A stretch of 64,000 bases of DNA. Source: Alentia gelatinosa (Eukaryota > Annelida > Polychaeta > Phyllodocida > Polynoidae). A program made the translations under genes and the position numbers. The notes below the pieces were generated by a model. It ran no database searches and was not told the origin of the DNA. It saw nothing but the letters and a program-made list of their open reading frames with translations. Location: the NCBI GenBank assembly GCA_950022655.1, contig OX465588.1, forward strand, positions 26,397,525-26,461,524, written 5' to 3'. Positions 21,801-29,748 of the stretch are shown in pieces (the first letter of the stretch is position 1; each line of letters begins with the position of its first letter).

Positions 21801-23943
21801 ATTTGCAATGCCAACTCTCTGGCCAGAATCTGTTATGAGGAATGATAAGCAAAATATAGTAAATATAAAACACGCTATTGACTATTCCAGTCGAACTTCG
21901 CAATAAGACAATAGCCTAAAAGGGGTATCCCACTATCACGATTTGAGCCCCCGACACACTACGATAGCCTTACGACAAGCGTTCCGATGAAAAAATGAAA
22001 TTTTTATCGGAAGGAATGGGTCTATCATGAAAGCTAGACTCATTCCTTCCGATAAAAATTTCATTTTTTTCATCGGAACGCTTGTCGTAAGGCTATCGTA
22101 GTGTGTCGGAGGCTCAAATCGTGATAGTGGGATAAGCCTTTTAGACGTCCACCTACTACGATAGAATCGTAGACCTCCCGATATGGCACCGATACAAAAT
22201 ATCAAAATCGGTGCCATATAGGGAAGGTGCAAAATCGTAGACATATGTCTAGACATGCCAATCCACCACGCATTGTATGAGGGTTTTATCAGTGTCTCAT
22301 CGCAGAAACGTTGTCAACTGCCCCGATATAAGGTAACCTTCCGACGCGATTTGGATTTTTTATCGGGAGGTGCATCGTAGGGCATATCGGTGCCATATCG
22401 TAGTAGGTGGACGCCGGGCCTTATGTCTAGACAAGCCAATCCACCACGCATTGTATGAGGTTTTTATCGGTGTCTAATCGCAGAAACGTGGTCAACTGTC
22501 CCGATATTAGGTAACCTTCCGACGTGATTTTGATTTTGTATCGGGAGATGCATCGGAGACCATATCGGAGCCATATCGTAGTAGGTGGACGCCGGACCTT
22601 ATATTGTTGCATGGTAATTGTCATTTGATATCGTGACACAGAGTACTAATTAAGCAATTTCGATAAGTATATTGACATTCACATGATCTTTTCCTATGAT
22701 CAAAACTAAGGGAAAGAAATGCAGATGTTACATCTTATAAGTATCAAATAGTGGACTTCACTATTGTATGCACTTACATATTCACTATGGTACGCGTGAG
22801 ATGATGACAAGATAATACAATCGTGTACAGGCCTCTGACGTTTGAAATATTGAAATCAGTCGAGTGGTTGCCGTTTTTCATCATTCTCATGTCAGCATAC
22901 TATCACATCAAGGTTTATTTTGGCTTGCTGGAGTTTTGTGATAGTGATAATGAAAGTACCATATATAGGATTTTATCTATAGATTTGCTTCAATGATGCT
23001 TCAACCCACTTCAATATCCACCGAAAGTCTAAGTAAAAACCTGGCAAGTACATGTACGCTGTTAAAATGTCATATTGAAGTGATCGATTGTCTGTGGTAT
23101 CCCTTTAACTCTGGTGGTTTTGGAGCAGCCTATGTAAAACTATTCCTGATATTCCTAATCCTTTTTTCACAATATTTAAGAAAAGGCACTAGTTCCAGTT
23201 GGGGTAAGTTCAGCATATATCTGTATCAGTGCATTATCAAAATAAGTATCATAGATGTACAAAAACGTTAATTCTGAGGAAACACGCTAATTTTTTGTCC
23301 TTTGAGGTTACTGAATAATTCACCCTGCGTTGGCCACTCCCTGTGAAGTCAACCTCAATGCAAGCTGCAATAGCCCCAGCGTTTGAATACCTACAATACT
23401 TTTGGATAACAATGAGAAGCTGACTTTAAAGATACCCAAATAGTGAACACTACACAGAATGTTTTTAGGTACTGGGGCCGGTATATGTCTACAGAGCTTT
23501 TCACAAATCAAAATGAAAAATTCTATTTAGCTATAATGCACAAGATGACACACAGTAATCCTAACAATATATTTGTATGTCTGAACTGGTTTATCTAATT
23601 CTATTTGTTTGGTGGGGATGATGTATCGGAGGATGGGGGAGTGGTTCGTCAGTGTAGTATACAAGGTGCAACAGAAAGTCTTCCAATGGTTCCAGGATAT
23701 CAGATGTCATGAAATGTTGAATCTGAAGTACCTGAATTAGGATACACAAGAGTGGATTTAAACCGAAGTGGCTGTTATCTTTAGTTACTCCTTTTGAAAG
23801 CAGTTACTCCCTTTGAAACCTTTCCATTTCATTCAAAAAATCGTTTTCACTCAGTTGTATTATGCTATAAGTAACAAAATTCATTTAATGAAAAACATGA
23901 GCAATGTTAAAGTCACTCACCGTCTCTGTTCCTGGATATTCAT
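6326..23943 (-). CDS. CHS: chitin synthase (type 2, animal), 13-exon model, 787 aa
   Basis: The product is a membrane glycosyltransferase (family GT2) that polymerises UDP-GlcNAc into chitin and extrudes it. Spliced exons give, in order: HICATMWHETEEEM, YYDFEAHIFFDDA, YGGRLQWTMPG, LDGDVDF at about aa 185-191, the GPLVWCQMFEYALSHW acceptor-site block, EDRW (288-291), QRRRW (325-329), a cluster of five membrane segments (about 352-510), SWGTR (509-513) and two further C-terminal membrane segments. Every exon junction agrees in phase. The family usually has a long N-terminal membrane domain before the catalytic block; here exon 2 can be joined in phase to a short exon with an ATG (23,943), leaving that domain out. 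Either this is a genuinely short form or the true 5' exons were missed. No myosin motor of the molluscan type was found. Function is confident; the N-terminus is not. Confidence 0.88.
6851..7553. other. chitin synthase intron 12
   Basis: AT-rich intron with normal splice sites. No inserted element was recognised. Confidence 0.55.
7554..7696 (-). CDS. CHS: chitin synthase exon 12
   Basis: A short exon encoding GDSLNLQGGKFSIEGLSHD, then NPKWIQNEDLGNGPIEYLPE and SNFFQ. The P-x-W-I/M-x-x-x-D-L motif corresponds to the conserved PRWMEDPDL-like linker of animal chitin synthases. Acceptor CTCTTGTAG, donor CAG|GTAAG. Confidence 0.88.
8026..8247 (-). CDS. CHS: chitin synthase exon 11 (SWGTR)
   Basis: It encodes MYLLMTIYCLSNLHIVSWGT followed by a charged cytoplasmic linker rich in Lys, Arg and Gln. 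SWGTR is the family motif at the end of the membrane cluster, associated with chain extrusion. Donor ATG|GTAACC, phase 1. Confidence 0.92.
8672..8885 (-). CDS. CHS: chitin synthase exon 10 (membrane segments)
   Basis: It encodes three hydrophobic segments with the conserved SPPAIFLMAIVL and LHPTESFYIICAIAYFF stretches. The donor GTATGAAA splits the Ser of the PSMYLL motif; the uninterrupted frame would stop six bases further on. Confidence 0.9.
9411..9575. repeat. foldback repeat P, partial copy in chitin synthase intron
   Basis: It has inverted arms of about 38 bp: GAGAGTTAGCCTGACTAGTT near 9434 pairs with AACTAAGTCAGGCTAACTCG near 9520. It ends in ATTTATCCTACCCC. Related copies lie at 39.73-40.10 kb and, nested in another repeat, at 55.20-55.50 kb. 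Confidence 0.6.
9823..10035 (-). CDS. CHS: chitin synthase exon 9 (membrane segments)
   Basis: A 71-codon phase-0 exon: GNDRMSIAYIIYQ followed by two hydrophobic segments of about 22 residues. They correspond to the first transmembrane helices after the catalytic domain. Confidence 0.9.
10398..10585 (-). CDS. CHS: chitin synthase exon 8 (EDRW and QRRRW)
   Basis: It carries EDRWLCTLLIQSGWRV (general base Asp of the ED motif), the APEGLEELYK loop and QRRRW, the hallmark of processive GT2 synthases, which lines the translocation channel. Acceptor TTTATAG, donor AAG|GTAAGC. Confidence 0.95.
10809..11093 (+). repeat. dispersed repeat R1, copy B
   Basis: It begins TTAGAGCATGCTTGCACGAG and keeps the GTCTCAAGGTCTTA and CAACTGACCATGACCAATC blocks of copies A, C and D. 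It lies inside chitin synthase intron 7 and is uninterrupted, so it serves as an empty-site reference for the insertion in copy A. Confidence 0.68.
11234..11428 (-). CDS. CHS: chitin synthase exon 7
   Basis: It encodes GPLVWCQMFEYALSHWMQKA, then FGCVLCCPGCFSLLRGSAVL and the ILEDQ end. This is the acceptor-binding region of GT2 chitin synthases. It splits a Gly codon before the EDRW motif. Introns on both sides contain repeats. Confidence 0.93.
11724..11892 (+). repeat. Ngaro split direct repeat A1
   Basis: 169 bases starting CATTGGTACGAACGTG and ending TTTCTTTACC, identical to A2. It contains TTGAGGCAGC and a short GCGGCAACGCCGC hairpin. Confidence 0.93.
11950..13095 (+). CDS. Ngaro ORF1, gag-like protein (381 aa)
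   Basis: ATG at 11,950 starts MPPKKGNKAVV, a basic Lys-rich N-terminus, followed by an Ala-rich region. The frame is also open upstream to 11,830 inside the A1 repeat but without a better ATG. The C-terminal third has a Cys/His cluster (CPAYNTEKGC, VDHVCEYCYDVLSLHHPHAA, DC) resembling a zinc-binding nucleic-acid domain, in the position of gag in Ngaro elements. The likely role is packaging of element RNA. The following RT frame starts 68 bases after the stop. Assignment as gag rests on position and composition, not on a recognisable capsid fold. Confidence 0.75.
   Translation: MPPKKGNKAVVTKTPKVSTPGEGRAARGEKRMDLIQAQIEGLKEAILAAASASARGNDAGTGQQKGSDVHPQVSAGNVLPTQTNDRAMVPCTGNPVDVTDTAAIAAGAAMASRASGLAPNSDFAGLSTDQLAHPWIPRDGRAVGVAYQDEDLDRQVQQILQSTSHVLRPTSGKPTHPAHYVFRGAKRERAGLGALNVQEYLWGILRMSDDPKTPASCRRPLMTHLREVVEDSIDYDFRQVHRWSEEIFSRLTEGRFLQGWNSVSDIQHLRTAISRAEGGRLGKEDLLSQAGKAKSKARPTGGSHAPCPAYNTEKGCTLQAPHVAAAGTVDHVCEYCYDVLSLHHPHAAKDCRIKVKHESAAAARSNSRPFGGRAGPPAARD
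13163..14862 (+). pseudogene. Ngaro ORF2, reverse transcriptase/RNase H, frameshifted
   Basis: The first frame (ATG at 13,163, open to 14,071) carries RT boxes RPKRDSRDRRVILDLSFPEG, the KADLSRAYRQL palm box with the first Asp, and CPPFGCRSSS. The second frame (open about 13,999 to 14,862) starts right at the YLDDF catalytic box and continues with the thumb (EKCEPPTQVITWLGFTLN) and a diverged RNase H region. The switch falls within about 15 bases before the catalytic box, so one small indel or a programmed shift separates the palm Asp from the DD pair. No slippery heptamer is obvious there. In the RNase H region the usual TDAS-type and TDN-type acidic residues read as VTLHV and VTASH, so its activity is doubtful. 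Confidence 0.85.
14895..15779 (+). CDS. Ngaro tyrosine recombinase
   Basis: The open frame extends from 14,859, overlapping the ORF2 stop by a few bases, but the first ATG is at 14,895 (MLSSFEAAS). The product, about 294 aa, has the catalytic layout of tyrosine recombinases: first Arg in LLRASN, a Lys in the VRSSK beta-hairpin, HSFRRGG giving H-x-x-R, LGTW in place of the second His box, and the nucleophile Tyr in VYLQ at the very end. It would insert the circular cDNA. It is intact, unlike ORF2. A short overlap with ORF2 suggests reinitiation or translation as part of a fusion. Confidence 0.9.
   Translation: MLSSFEAASAVSTCRNRSTQAVKYLRFAVRNKSSVLHPSILQACLYVQHLADTLASPTAIRNYISGAKYWITHRGGDVSAFSSTQVASVLRGVLVTSGRVARQAPPISWSMLEDICRLSGHLSCGLVVKAAALLAFHSLLRASNLFPDTSKMHRSPHYLSRGDVQVVDGCLLLTVRSSKTISSGSPPVVLRVESSRFPDMCPVKTWVSYRGAAPGQSLDPLFLLRPGVALTSPHFTSIVRLLLSRAGHHEAYLVTPHSFRRGGAQHLVQSGRPLHDVQKLGTWALQASLAVYLQ
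15800..15934 (+). repeat. Ngaro split direct repeat B1
   Basis: 135 bases from CCTTTTATGAATTATAC to TCGTATCAGTCATT. It contains a cluster of GTATAC palindromes and AATAAAA, a likely poly(A) signal for the element. Confidence 0.93.
15931..16099 (+). repeat. Ngaro split direct repeat A2
   Basis: Second copy of A, overlapping the end of B1 by four bases (CATT). The overlap is the expected recombination junction. It is followed by 31 non-repeated bases before B2. Confidence 0.93.
16131..16265 (+). repeat. Ngaro split direct repeat B2
   Basis: Identical to B1, and forms the right end of the element. It stops 52 bases from the exon 6 donor of the host gene. Confidence 0.93.
16318..16519 (-). CDS. 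CHS: chitin synthase exon 6 (LDGDVDF catalytic box)
   Basis: It encodes VMSMYYHLVHGSSASEGATG, then YLLHLDGDVDFKPHAMHLLL and GVVCGRTHPRGNG. DGD is the nucleotide-sugar/metal-binding motif of GT2 enzymes. The donor at 16,317 lies only 52 bases from the end of the inserted Ngaro-type element. Confidence 0.92.
16741..16999. mobile_element. PIF/Harbinger-type MITE H, copy 1
   Basis: 259 bp with long inverted ends GGCCCGGCGTCCACCTAC...GTAGGTGGACGCCAGGCC and a TTA duplication on both sides (16,738-16,740, 17,000-17,002). The 3-bp TWA target and G-rich ends fit PIF/Harbinger. It is in chitin synthase intron 5 and is shorter than the 282-bp full form. Confidence 0.8.
17275..17428 (-). CDS. CHS: chitin synthase exon 5
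   Basis: It encodes VHKRAVTVPPPVRYTTPYGG, then RLQWTMPGGNTIKVHLKDK and RNKKRWSQ, the UDP-binding region preceding the first catalytic Asp box. Acceptor TTATTTCTAG, donor CAG|GTGGGT, phase 0 at the 3' end. Confidence 0.9.
17854..18135. mobile_element. PIF/Harbinger-type MITE H, copy 2 (full length)
   Basis: 282 bp, TTA at 17,851-17,853 and 18,136-18,138. Both ends intact. The interior repeats CGATATGGCACCGAT-type words in inverted orientation. No coding capacity. Confidence 0.82.
17861..18530 (+). repeat. 670-bp duplicated block, copy 1 (intron 4)
   Basis: This block and 22,146-22,815 are the same length and nearly identical by eye. Both include MITE copies and about 215 bases of non-MITE sequence (from TATTGTTGCATGGTAATTG to GATGACAAGATAA). 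Only scattered substitutions were seen. Confidence 0.88.
18139..18313. mobile_element. MITE H, copy 3 (5'-truncated, abutting copy 2)
   Basis: Begins abruptly at TGTCTAGACAAGCCAATCC right after the TTA of copy 2 and runs to a normal end GGACGCCGGACC|TTA. It is the right half of a second element placed head to tail. Confidence 0.75.
18531..18724. mobile_element. MITE H, copy 4 (5'-truncated)
   Basis: Starts inside the element at GGTGCAAAATCGTAGACAT and ends GTGGACGCGGGCC|TTA. It follows the right border of the duplicated 670-bp block and is absent at the same place in the second block. Confidence 0.72.
18931..19039 (-). CDS. CHS: chitin synthase exon 4
   Basis: It starts at an acceptor TTTAAATCAG and completes the split Ala of FEAHIFFDDAMEAHAEG, then VNTFVASLLTAVDAAAT. 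An upstream AG (19,080) would also open the frame but breaks the phase and adds 13 residues not seen in the family, so the start at 19,039 was chosen. Donor GTAAGTGG. Confidence 0.85.
19080..19511. other. chitin synthase intron 3
   Basis: Mostly featureless intron. Around 19,340-19,430 it has a repetitive AGTACGGGCACAGTGC-like segment, similar to the GGGCGCACTGCGCC area near 40.17-40.20 kb. Intron coordinates continue to the exon 4 acceptor at 19,040. Confidence 0.4.
19512..19573 (-). CDS. CHS: chitin synthase exon 3
   Basis: A 62-base exon encoding LDVDQMKIREGRRPNYYDFE. It matches the linker between the MWHE and FEAHI blocks. Acceptor TTTGTGCAG, donor G|GTAATAG, leaving phase 1. Confidence 0.85.
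19941..20054 (-). CDS. CHS: chitin synthase exon 2
   Basis: It encodes STMELTTSPNTTPLV followed by the conserved HICATMWHETEEEMTKMLKS block that begins the catalytic region of animal chitin synthases. The acceptor is ATGCAG|G and the donor AG|GTAACAG; phase 2 at both ends. Confidence 0.85.
21321..21612 (+). repeat. dispersed repeat R1, copy C
   Basis: Begins TTTTTAGAGCGTGCTTGCAC and includes TAGAGGTGTGCCCAGCTGAC, the uninterrupted equivalent of the insertion site in copy A. It lies in chitin synthase intron 1. Confidence 0.72.
21916..22144. mobile_element. foldback (hairpin) element
   Basis: 229 bp that are almost entirely two inverted arms of about 100 bases, for example ATCCCACTATCACGATTTGA near 21,927 against TCAAATCGTGATAGTGGGAT near 22,117, with a loop of roughly 20 bases around 22,020-22,045. 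It directly abuts MITE copy 5. Confidence 0.82.
22146..22815 (+). repeat. 670-bp duplicated block, copy 2 (intron 1)
   Basis: Second copy of the block at 17,861-18,530, offset by exactly 4285 bases along its whole length, so no net indel separates them. It contains MITE copy 5 (22,146-22,420, left end missing) and copy 6 (22,424-22,598). Confidence 0.88.
22816..23920. other. 5' part of chitin synthase intron 1
   Basis: No repeat or exon recognised. A minus-strand frame at 23,320-23,511 has neither family similarity nor fitting splice sites. Confidence 0.4.
23921..23943 (-). CDS. CHS: chitin synthase exon 1 (putative start exon)
   Basis: ATG at 23,943 opens an eight-residue start (MNIQEQR plus a split Arg codon) before a strong donor GTGAGTGAC. 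It ends in phase 2, exactly what exon 2 needs. An in-frame TAG lies 18 bases upstream, so nothing longer is encoded in this exon. A TATA-like and Inr-like pair sits about 60-85 bases upstream. Additional small exons in the 3.9-kb intron 1 cannot be excluded. Confidence 0.42.
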
Positions 23944-24001
23944 CTGATTGGGTTCCTCCTATTTCCTCCTATTATAGTCGCGTCTTATCAAATTAATTTA
24001 C

Positions 24002-24030
24002 TGACGTACAAGTTTGTTTCCACTTATATC
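24002..24030 (-). promoter_or_regulatory. putative chitin synthase core promoter
   Basis: On the minus strand GATATAAG (24,030-24,023) is followed after about 26-28 bases by TCAGT with its A at 24,002, a TATA-plus-initiator arrangement. This would give a 58-base 5' UTR before the exon 1 ATG. It depends on the exon 1 model, and such pairs can arise by chance in AT-rich DNA. Confidence 0.25.
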
Positions 24031-25525
24031 AATCTCAAGTGTCCTCCTCGTGTTGAAGATCAGACGTGCTCTAACAGATACCACACTAATCACCAGTCAT
24101 ACAGATAAAGAAAAGTAAAAGTAAATATTCCACAGGAACGAGCCTCTGAGCCGGGGAGATACACATACAGGTGGAAAGATAAGGGCACCTTCTTTCTTTT
24201 TCATTTTTAATTCAATAAGATTAACGACATTAGTAATCGCCAATTTGTGTTCTTCCTTACTCTTTTGGAAGAGTATGTGTTGAACTGAGGGAGTGAAGTG
24301 ATTAAAACTTTGTTGCCAGTCTCACTGAATTGTAAGGTAGAGAGTTCCGTTATCAACATCCTTGAGCTGGGATGGCTTTTATTTAGTTACACTGATGTAC
24401 AGTTAATGTTGAGTTTATACGTAAAAATCGATATTATTATACACGGCCTGACCTTTTGGCGGTTTGCCTCTGGATAGCTAAATTCTAGGAGTGTGTCTGA
24501 ATGAATGGTGTGCTGAAGAACAATCCAATCACATTGTGGGGAACTTGTGAGCTGTAATAGTTGTGATACGGGAGGCCTTGGTTATCACCATGCCACCTGG
24601 TGGTTCATTCGGTCGGGCGAATGAATGTGATGTCCCCACGCTATACCGTTGTGGGTCCAGACAGATGATATTTGAACCCTAAAGTTAATGTCCGTTGTAG
24701 GGAGAGCTTATATCTCATGAATCTAACGTAATTGCTAGAGATGTCCACATAATTGGATAGTGCTTCGTCTTTTATCTAGAATTCAAAGATATGATATTAC
24801 ACCTTCATTATGTGCAAATTTCATGTTTATTGTTGAAATATTCCCTTCTGCCTTAAGGCATCATCCGCCCTTAAAGGGTTAACATCATCTCTTATAGAAT
24901 CATATCTTGAACTATCCATAAAGTTCTGTACCAGACAACGCTTAATATTACTCGAGCTACTCTCTTGCTGTGTGGAGTCAGCAATGCATGGTCACCTCAC
25001 ACACTTACTAACTAGAGGTTTAACATTAAGTCAAATAAATTTAGTCATAGGTGAATCTTCAGTCTCCTTGTTGTTGAGAATCACATTGTACCAAGCATCA
25101 GAGCAATCATGATCAGCAGATTTTATTAATAACCTTTATATGTTGCCCCCATAATTCACAACTTCATAATAACAGATTTTCATAGTACAATTCATTCCAA
25201 TAGAAAGATTTGTTGATCAGTGTCATGAAACAATTGTAACTTTGTAACTCCATCCAAACACTCATAGATCATTCATAAACTCAATGTCTATTCCACGATG
25301 GTTCAGTCCAATCCCACCTGATTCACAGTTCTTTAACAATGATGTCACTTAATCCAATAATCTCTCTAGAGTCTGATGTCGACGTACATGTTCCTATTCT
25401 GCTCTGTGTGTTCTACCATAGAGAATCACAGATTGCCAGTTATCCATGGCACTGACACAACACAGAAAGTCACACAATATAGTAATATCCCGGGTCGATC
25501 CTACTCCTTGCTAGGAGTAAGGCTC
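24031..25525. other. gene-free stretch upstream of chitin synthase
   Basis: No exon supported on either strand. A degenerate CCTTAAGGC/CCCTTAAAGG palindromic patch lies near 24,850-24,880. Confidence 0.4.
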
Positions 25526-25833
25526 CAGCACCACCCTTCTCATAAGATCTCACACTTTCTAAGTCATATTCTGTACAAGGTTCTCACTGCGCTCTATGAG
25601 AGAAGAATTCTTAACGAACTAGGCTTAGGGCCTTGCGAATCAACTGGCACACAGTATTCCCGATAGGTAGCATCAGTATCATAGGAATCTTGGGTTGCAT
25701 TGATGTGCGTCTTTAGCACGGGAGGCAGGCCAGTGGATTCTCAAGGCTCTAAGAAGTCTTCTCCATAGAGCATAGTGAGAGTACAGAAGACGACTTAGAG
25801 AGTGTGAGATCTTATGAGAGGGGTGCCAGCACC
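25526..25833. repeat. inverted repeat (old foldback element)
   Basis: The left arm at about 25,526-25,612 contains CTCATAAGATCTCACAC; the right arm at about 25,750-25,833 contains GTGTGAGATCTTATGAG. Arms are about 85 bases with several mismatches and are separated by about 140 bases. Confidence 0.65.
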
Positions 25834-26602
25834 CGGCAGAGCAGCGATGTCCTCCTCCATGCGGTGATTACCACCTGCACAGATTCTTGCTTCCAAATCT
25901 TACTTCCTTACTGTCTAGTTCTGTTTCTACACCTGTCATACATATGCAGCCTGTCTACCCAATGAGCATTGCACACGCCCCGTACACGATGCGTCTCTCC
26001 TTATTAAGAACATAAACATTGCCCCTGCTTGCTTTCCATTCTATTCCTCTCTACCTGAGCCATAGCTTGTACACACTCTCCAACCATATGCGCTGTACAC
26101 AGTCAAAATGCAGCGCCGTCCCCTCACCACCATGCCTGCAAGGACCTTGCTACTCTCAACCCTGGACACACTAAATGGATTGATGACACACATGGTATAG
26201 ATCATGGAGAACAGACTACAATACTCGAAGGGGCATGGAGAACGAGTTCCCAATATTAAGCCTATGGGGCACAAAATACCAGGGGTGAGAAAATCCCGTA
26301 TATGGTACACTTTGAAATATTGGCAGTATGTAGACTTTAACTTCAACATGTTTTCTATGCCAATCTATGGTAAGATATTATCATATTCGGGTATACAATA
26401 AACATAGAACAACACACCATGCTTGAACATGCTATAAAACTCTATGATCGATGTCATTCACGTAACTCGGCCACAGGCCTAGTCCCCTAAAAACGTCAAT
26501 TCCCCATCTCGTTTTGTAGAATGTACAGTATGGTCATGATCTATATTATAAATACCATACGCTTGCCTCCCGATGCTCCCCACGCAGTATTCATAACATA
26601 CC

Positions 26603-27072
26603 TCACCAGGGCCCCGTTGCTCCAGGATTACGATAGAGCTGCGGATCGCAGAATAGCGATCCGAGGGCCTAAACGTTGCTCCAGAAATTTTGCGGATCGT
26701 GTCGTAATCGCATAGGCGCATCGCCGCGTAAAATACTGTTTTTTGCGATACTTTTTACGCGGACCTTCACAGCACTGCGGATCGTATCGCTGAAGGTTAA
26801 ATACAGCCTTGTCTGATATTTCAAATAACGATCCATGGTGGCACCGCTAACCCCTGCCCTCTGTTCTATAGGAAATAGCGATCCAAACAATGCATTGTTG
26901 TATCGCAATCGCATCGTAAAAATTAGCGATACTGCGGAAATATAGAGATACGATCGAATATTACTGGAGCAACGTTTTTATTGTCGGATCGTGAAAGTAA
27001 TCGTAAAAGTAAAATTGCAATCCGATTATAGCTAGCGATACCACAAAAACAGGAGCAACGGGGCCCTGGTGA
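26603..27072. mobile_element. TIR element with a nested copy of its own family
   Basis: The outer ends TCACCAGGGCCCCGTTGCTC (26,603) and GAGCAACGGGGCCCTGGTGA (27,072) are inverted repeats of about 20 bases. A second pair, AAACGTTGCTCCAG (26,671) and CTGGAGCAACGTTTT (26,964), lies inside and shares the CGTTGCTCC core. The interior is rich in GCGGATCG/CGATCCGC words. No transposase. A remnant of the same family is near 60.64-60.84 kb. Confidence 0.68.
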
Positions 27073-29748
27073 CGTACATACTGGGCTAGCCATCCGATCG
27101 ATGTGATGTCAATGTAGAAATGTATTATTTCGATATCTTAAGAAATATAATAATATAAAAACAGGGATACTTTTAAAACACTTGATACTTTCGTCTTTTA
27201 GGATATCTGATCTAAAAAATACACCACATACGGCCACATCAATCCTGTCTTTAAGCAATTGCAACTTGTCATAATTTACATTACGTTACAGAAAGAAAAA
27301 AATGCGGTGGCCCTGTAGTCTAATTGGACAAAGTAACGGGATAGTCAATATGCCCGATGAGTCAGGGATTTAACGACTGTGGGGGATCAGAGTGAGTGAC
27401 ATGGTTCAATGCCTCCAGGCTCAGCTGCGAAGCACGCTGCAGACCTCACGTATCAACCGATCATTCTGAAAATCAAAAACTCAAAATTCTACTGTTCTCA
27501 AATCAAAGGCCGGTAATCAGAGTACTATCGTCTTGGTTTGACTTAATATCTGTAGCATTTAGGACAACATACCACCTTTGTGACATAAAACAATGCCTCA
27601 TTAATGTAGAGTGGCATTATGGGCCAAGCATAACAAATACCGGGATAAACATGTTATAAACCTACAAAATGATATCAACGTGCGCCATCTAATGTATTTG
27701 AACAAGGTTTGTAATTTTGTTCGGTCCCTCCGTCTCACCGGTTTTCGGATCTAGGAACAAAAATCGTGAGTGATAGCGTGTAGAACTGCCCCGTTTACTC
27801 CATAATACATTTGAACGAACCCAATATTAAGTAGATGGATAATTCGAATTACATGGTCAGGGCTTGAGGGACCTCCCCTAGAAAATGCATTATATGAATC
27901 AAAAATTCTTTTACCAAATTATACATGGTCCTACTTATAGGCAGTGATTAGAATCTGTCAAATCAGGCAGTACGGTATAATATACACAAATATATATAGT
28001 CAAGCAGTGTGTGCATCGCTACACTACACCCTCCATGGAGTTTCTTATAGGAAATTTTAAGAGAAACATGGTCATCGTAATTCAGTTTAAAACATTGTTA
28101 GGAGCGTGATCTATTAAATGCTTTGATTTCATTACCCACAGTGTAGCGTTCTTGTCAACCCTACAGTGATCTTGCCATATGGTTGGCCGCACAGGAAGCT
28201 CTAGGTTATGGCGAGCTACGGATGGTCACAGCCTGGTACGGATAAAAGGAGGCGAAGACTCAAGTCTCTTGTAACTTAATCTCTAATTGACATCAACACA
28301 ACACACATAAAGTTGATAAAGGTCAATTGTAGATTGATAGACACCTTAAAGCCAACTTGACCGCCTCTTGGTTGTACTGTCTACCTACAATATTTGTTTT
28401 TTTTTGTTTTTTTAATATTTATTTTTGACAATCTCTTTCACCCATCACAGGTGCTTTACAAAGTCATAGTCGTACGACTATAGTACAGCGGTTATCATAA
28501 TTATTCACTTATCCTAACAGCACTTATACAAAATTAGTGCCAACTACTTAACCATTACCTGTTGAAGTATTCTTTAGTAATCATCACTTTTAGAGGCTTA
28601 TTTGGGTATATCAGAATTTTTCACATACTCGATTGGCTATGATATTATTCATTCGGTCGTACGACTTCTCATAGATTTTTCCTCAATCCTAGACATTACT
28701 TCTCATGTGGTAATACAGCTAGTTTAATTCATGTATATATAAAAATATGCTGGTAATTTCTATTATCAACATTATTTGTTGTTGTTTTTAATTTCAATAA
28801 AATCAGTCACACTATCTACCTTTTTGACGACAGGGAAAGTGGTGCTTTTATGTTACACACCCATAATTGTAACGGACTCTAGGGCAGCTTAATGACGTAC
28901 GGGGTAAAACGGCAGCTTGGATTTTTTTATAGAAAGTCAAATAGTTCATAACTAACCATAAACTTCTACACGAATTGTTGAATGACCGTTCATTCTATTT
29001 CGCGGGATTTGATGACTGGTGGATCAGCAGACTTCCGGTCATGCGCTGTTCATGACATACGCTTGTCCGCCTGCGGCTTGCCCTTCAGTGGCTACACCTG
29101 ACTTTACTATGACCACGTGGACTTATTCGCGGTAATTATATCCTTAGGTCATTAATAACAATCATGACAGCTGTCTGAAACTACTGAGGATGTTCGGAAA
29201 ATAATCCGTTATGTCACTCCCTGTGTACAGGTATTAGGTTTCATCAGGTCTTTCAAATGTTTGTTTATATAAATTGCAATTCTACATGATGGAGGAAATT
29301 GATAAAAGGACTCCAATTAGTGCTATTAGTGTCTACAAATGACAGGACATAATTGTTTTGAATAGAATTCAGAGGTCTGATATGAGAAACAAAATTAACA
29401 ACTACTGCCGAATTAAGAATTCGATAAGCTCGCACCAAGATGGCACTGTTGTGTCTGCCTAATGATTCTGGTAATTGCAATATGCTCAAATATGTAAATG
29501 ATGAAAAGAAACCCAGACTTTTCACAATTGTACTTGGTTTCCGAATACGACTTTACTAATGTTTGGATACATTCCGGGAGATGGTAACTCATAGCTCGGG
29601 AATGATATCAGAGTCAACAACTCTCAGTAAGGAATCGTAACCAATGTACCGCTATCCTATATTTCTGGATTTCTTTCTAGGATCATCTGCCATCATTTAA
29701 GGCCTTTCTCAGTTGGAACCGACATCTAGTTGAATAACAACCAGGAAA
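27073..29748. other. gene-free stretch
   Basis: No exon supported. A segment at 27,305-27,390 starts like a tRNA-derived SINE (GTGGCCCTGTAGTCTAATTG) but a B box is not convincing. GTCGTACGAC occurs twice at about 28,470 and 28,657. Confidence 0.35.

Noticed and set aside
23320..23511. 63-codon minus frame considered as an N-terminal chitin synthase exon.
   Set aside because: No membrane-segment pattern and no similarity to the family's N-terminal region; splice sites poor.
27305..27395. Possible tRNA gene or SINE head.
   Set aside because: Only an A-box-like segment; no convincing B box, acceptor stem or tail.
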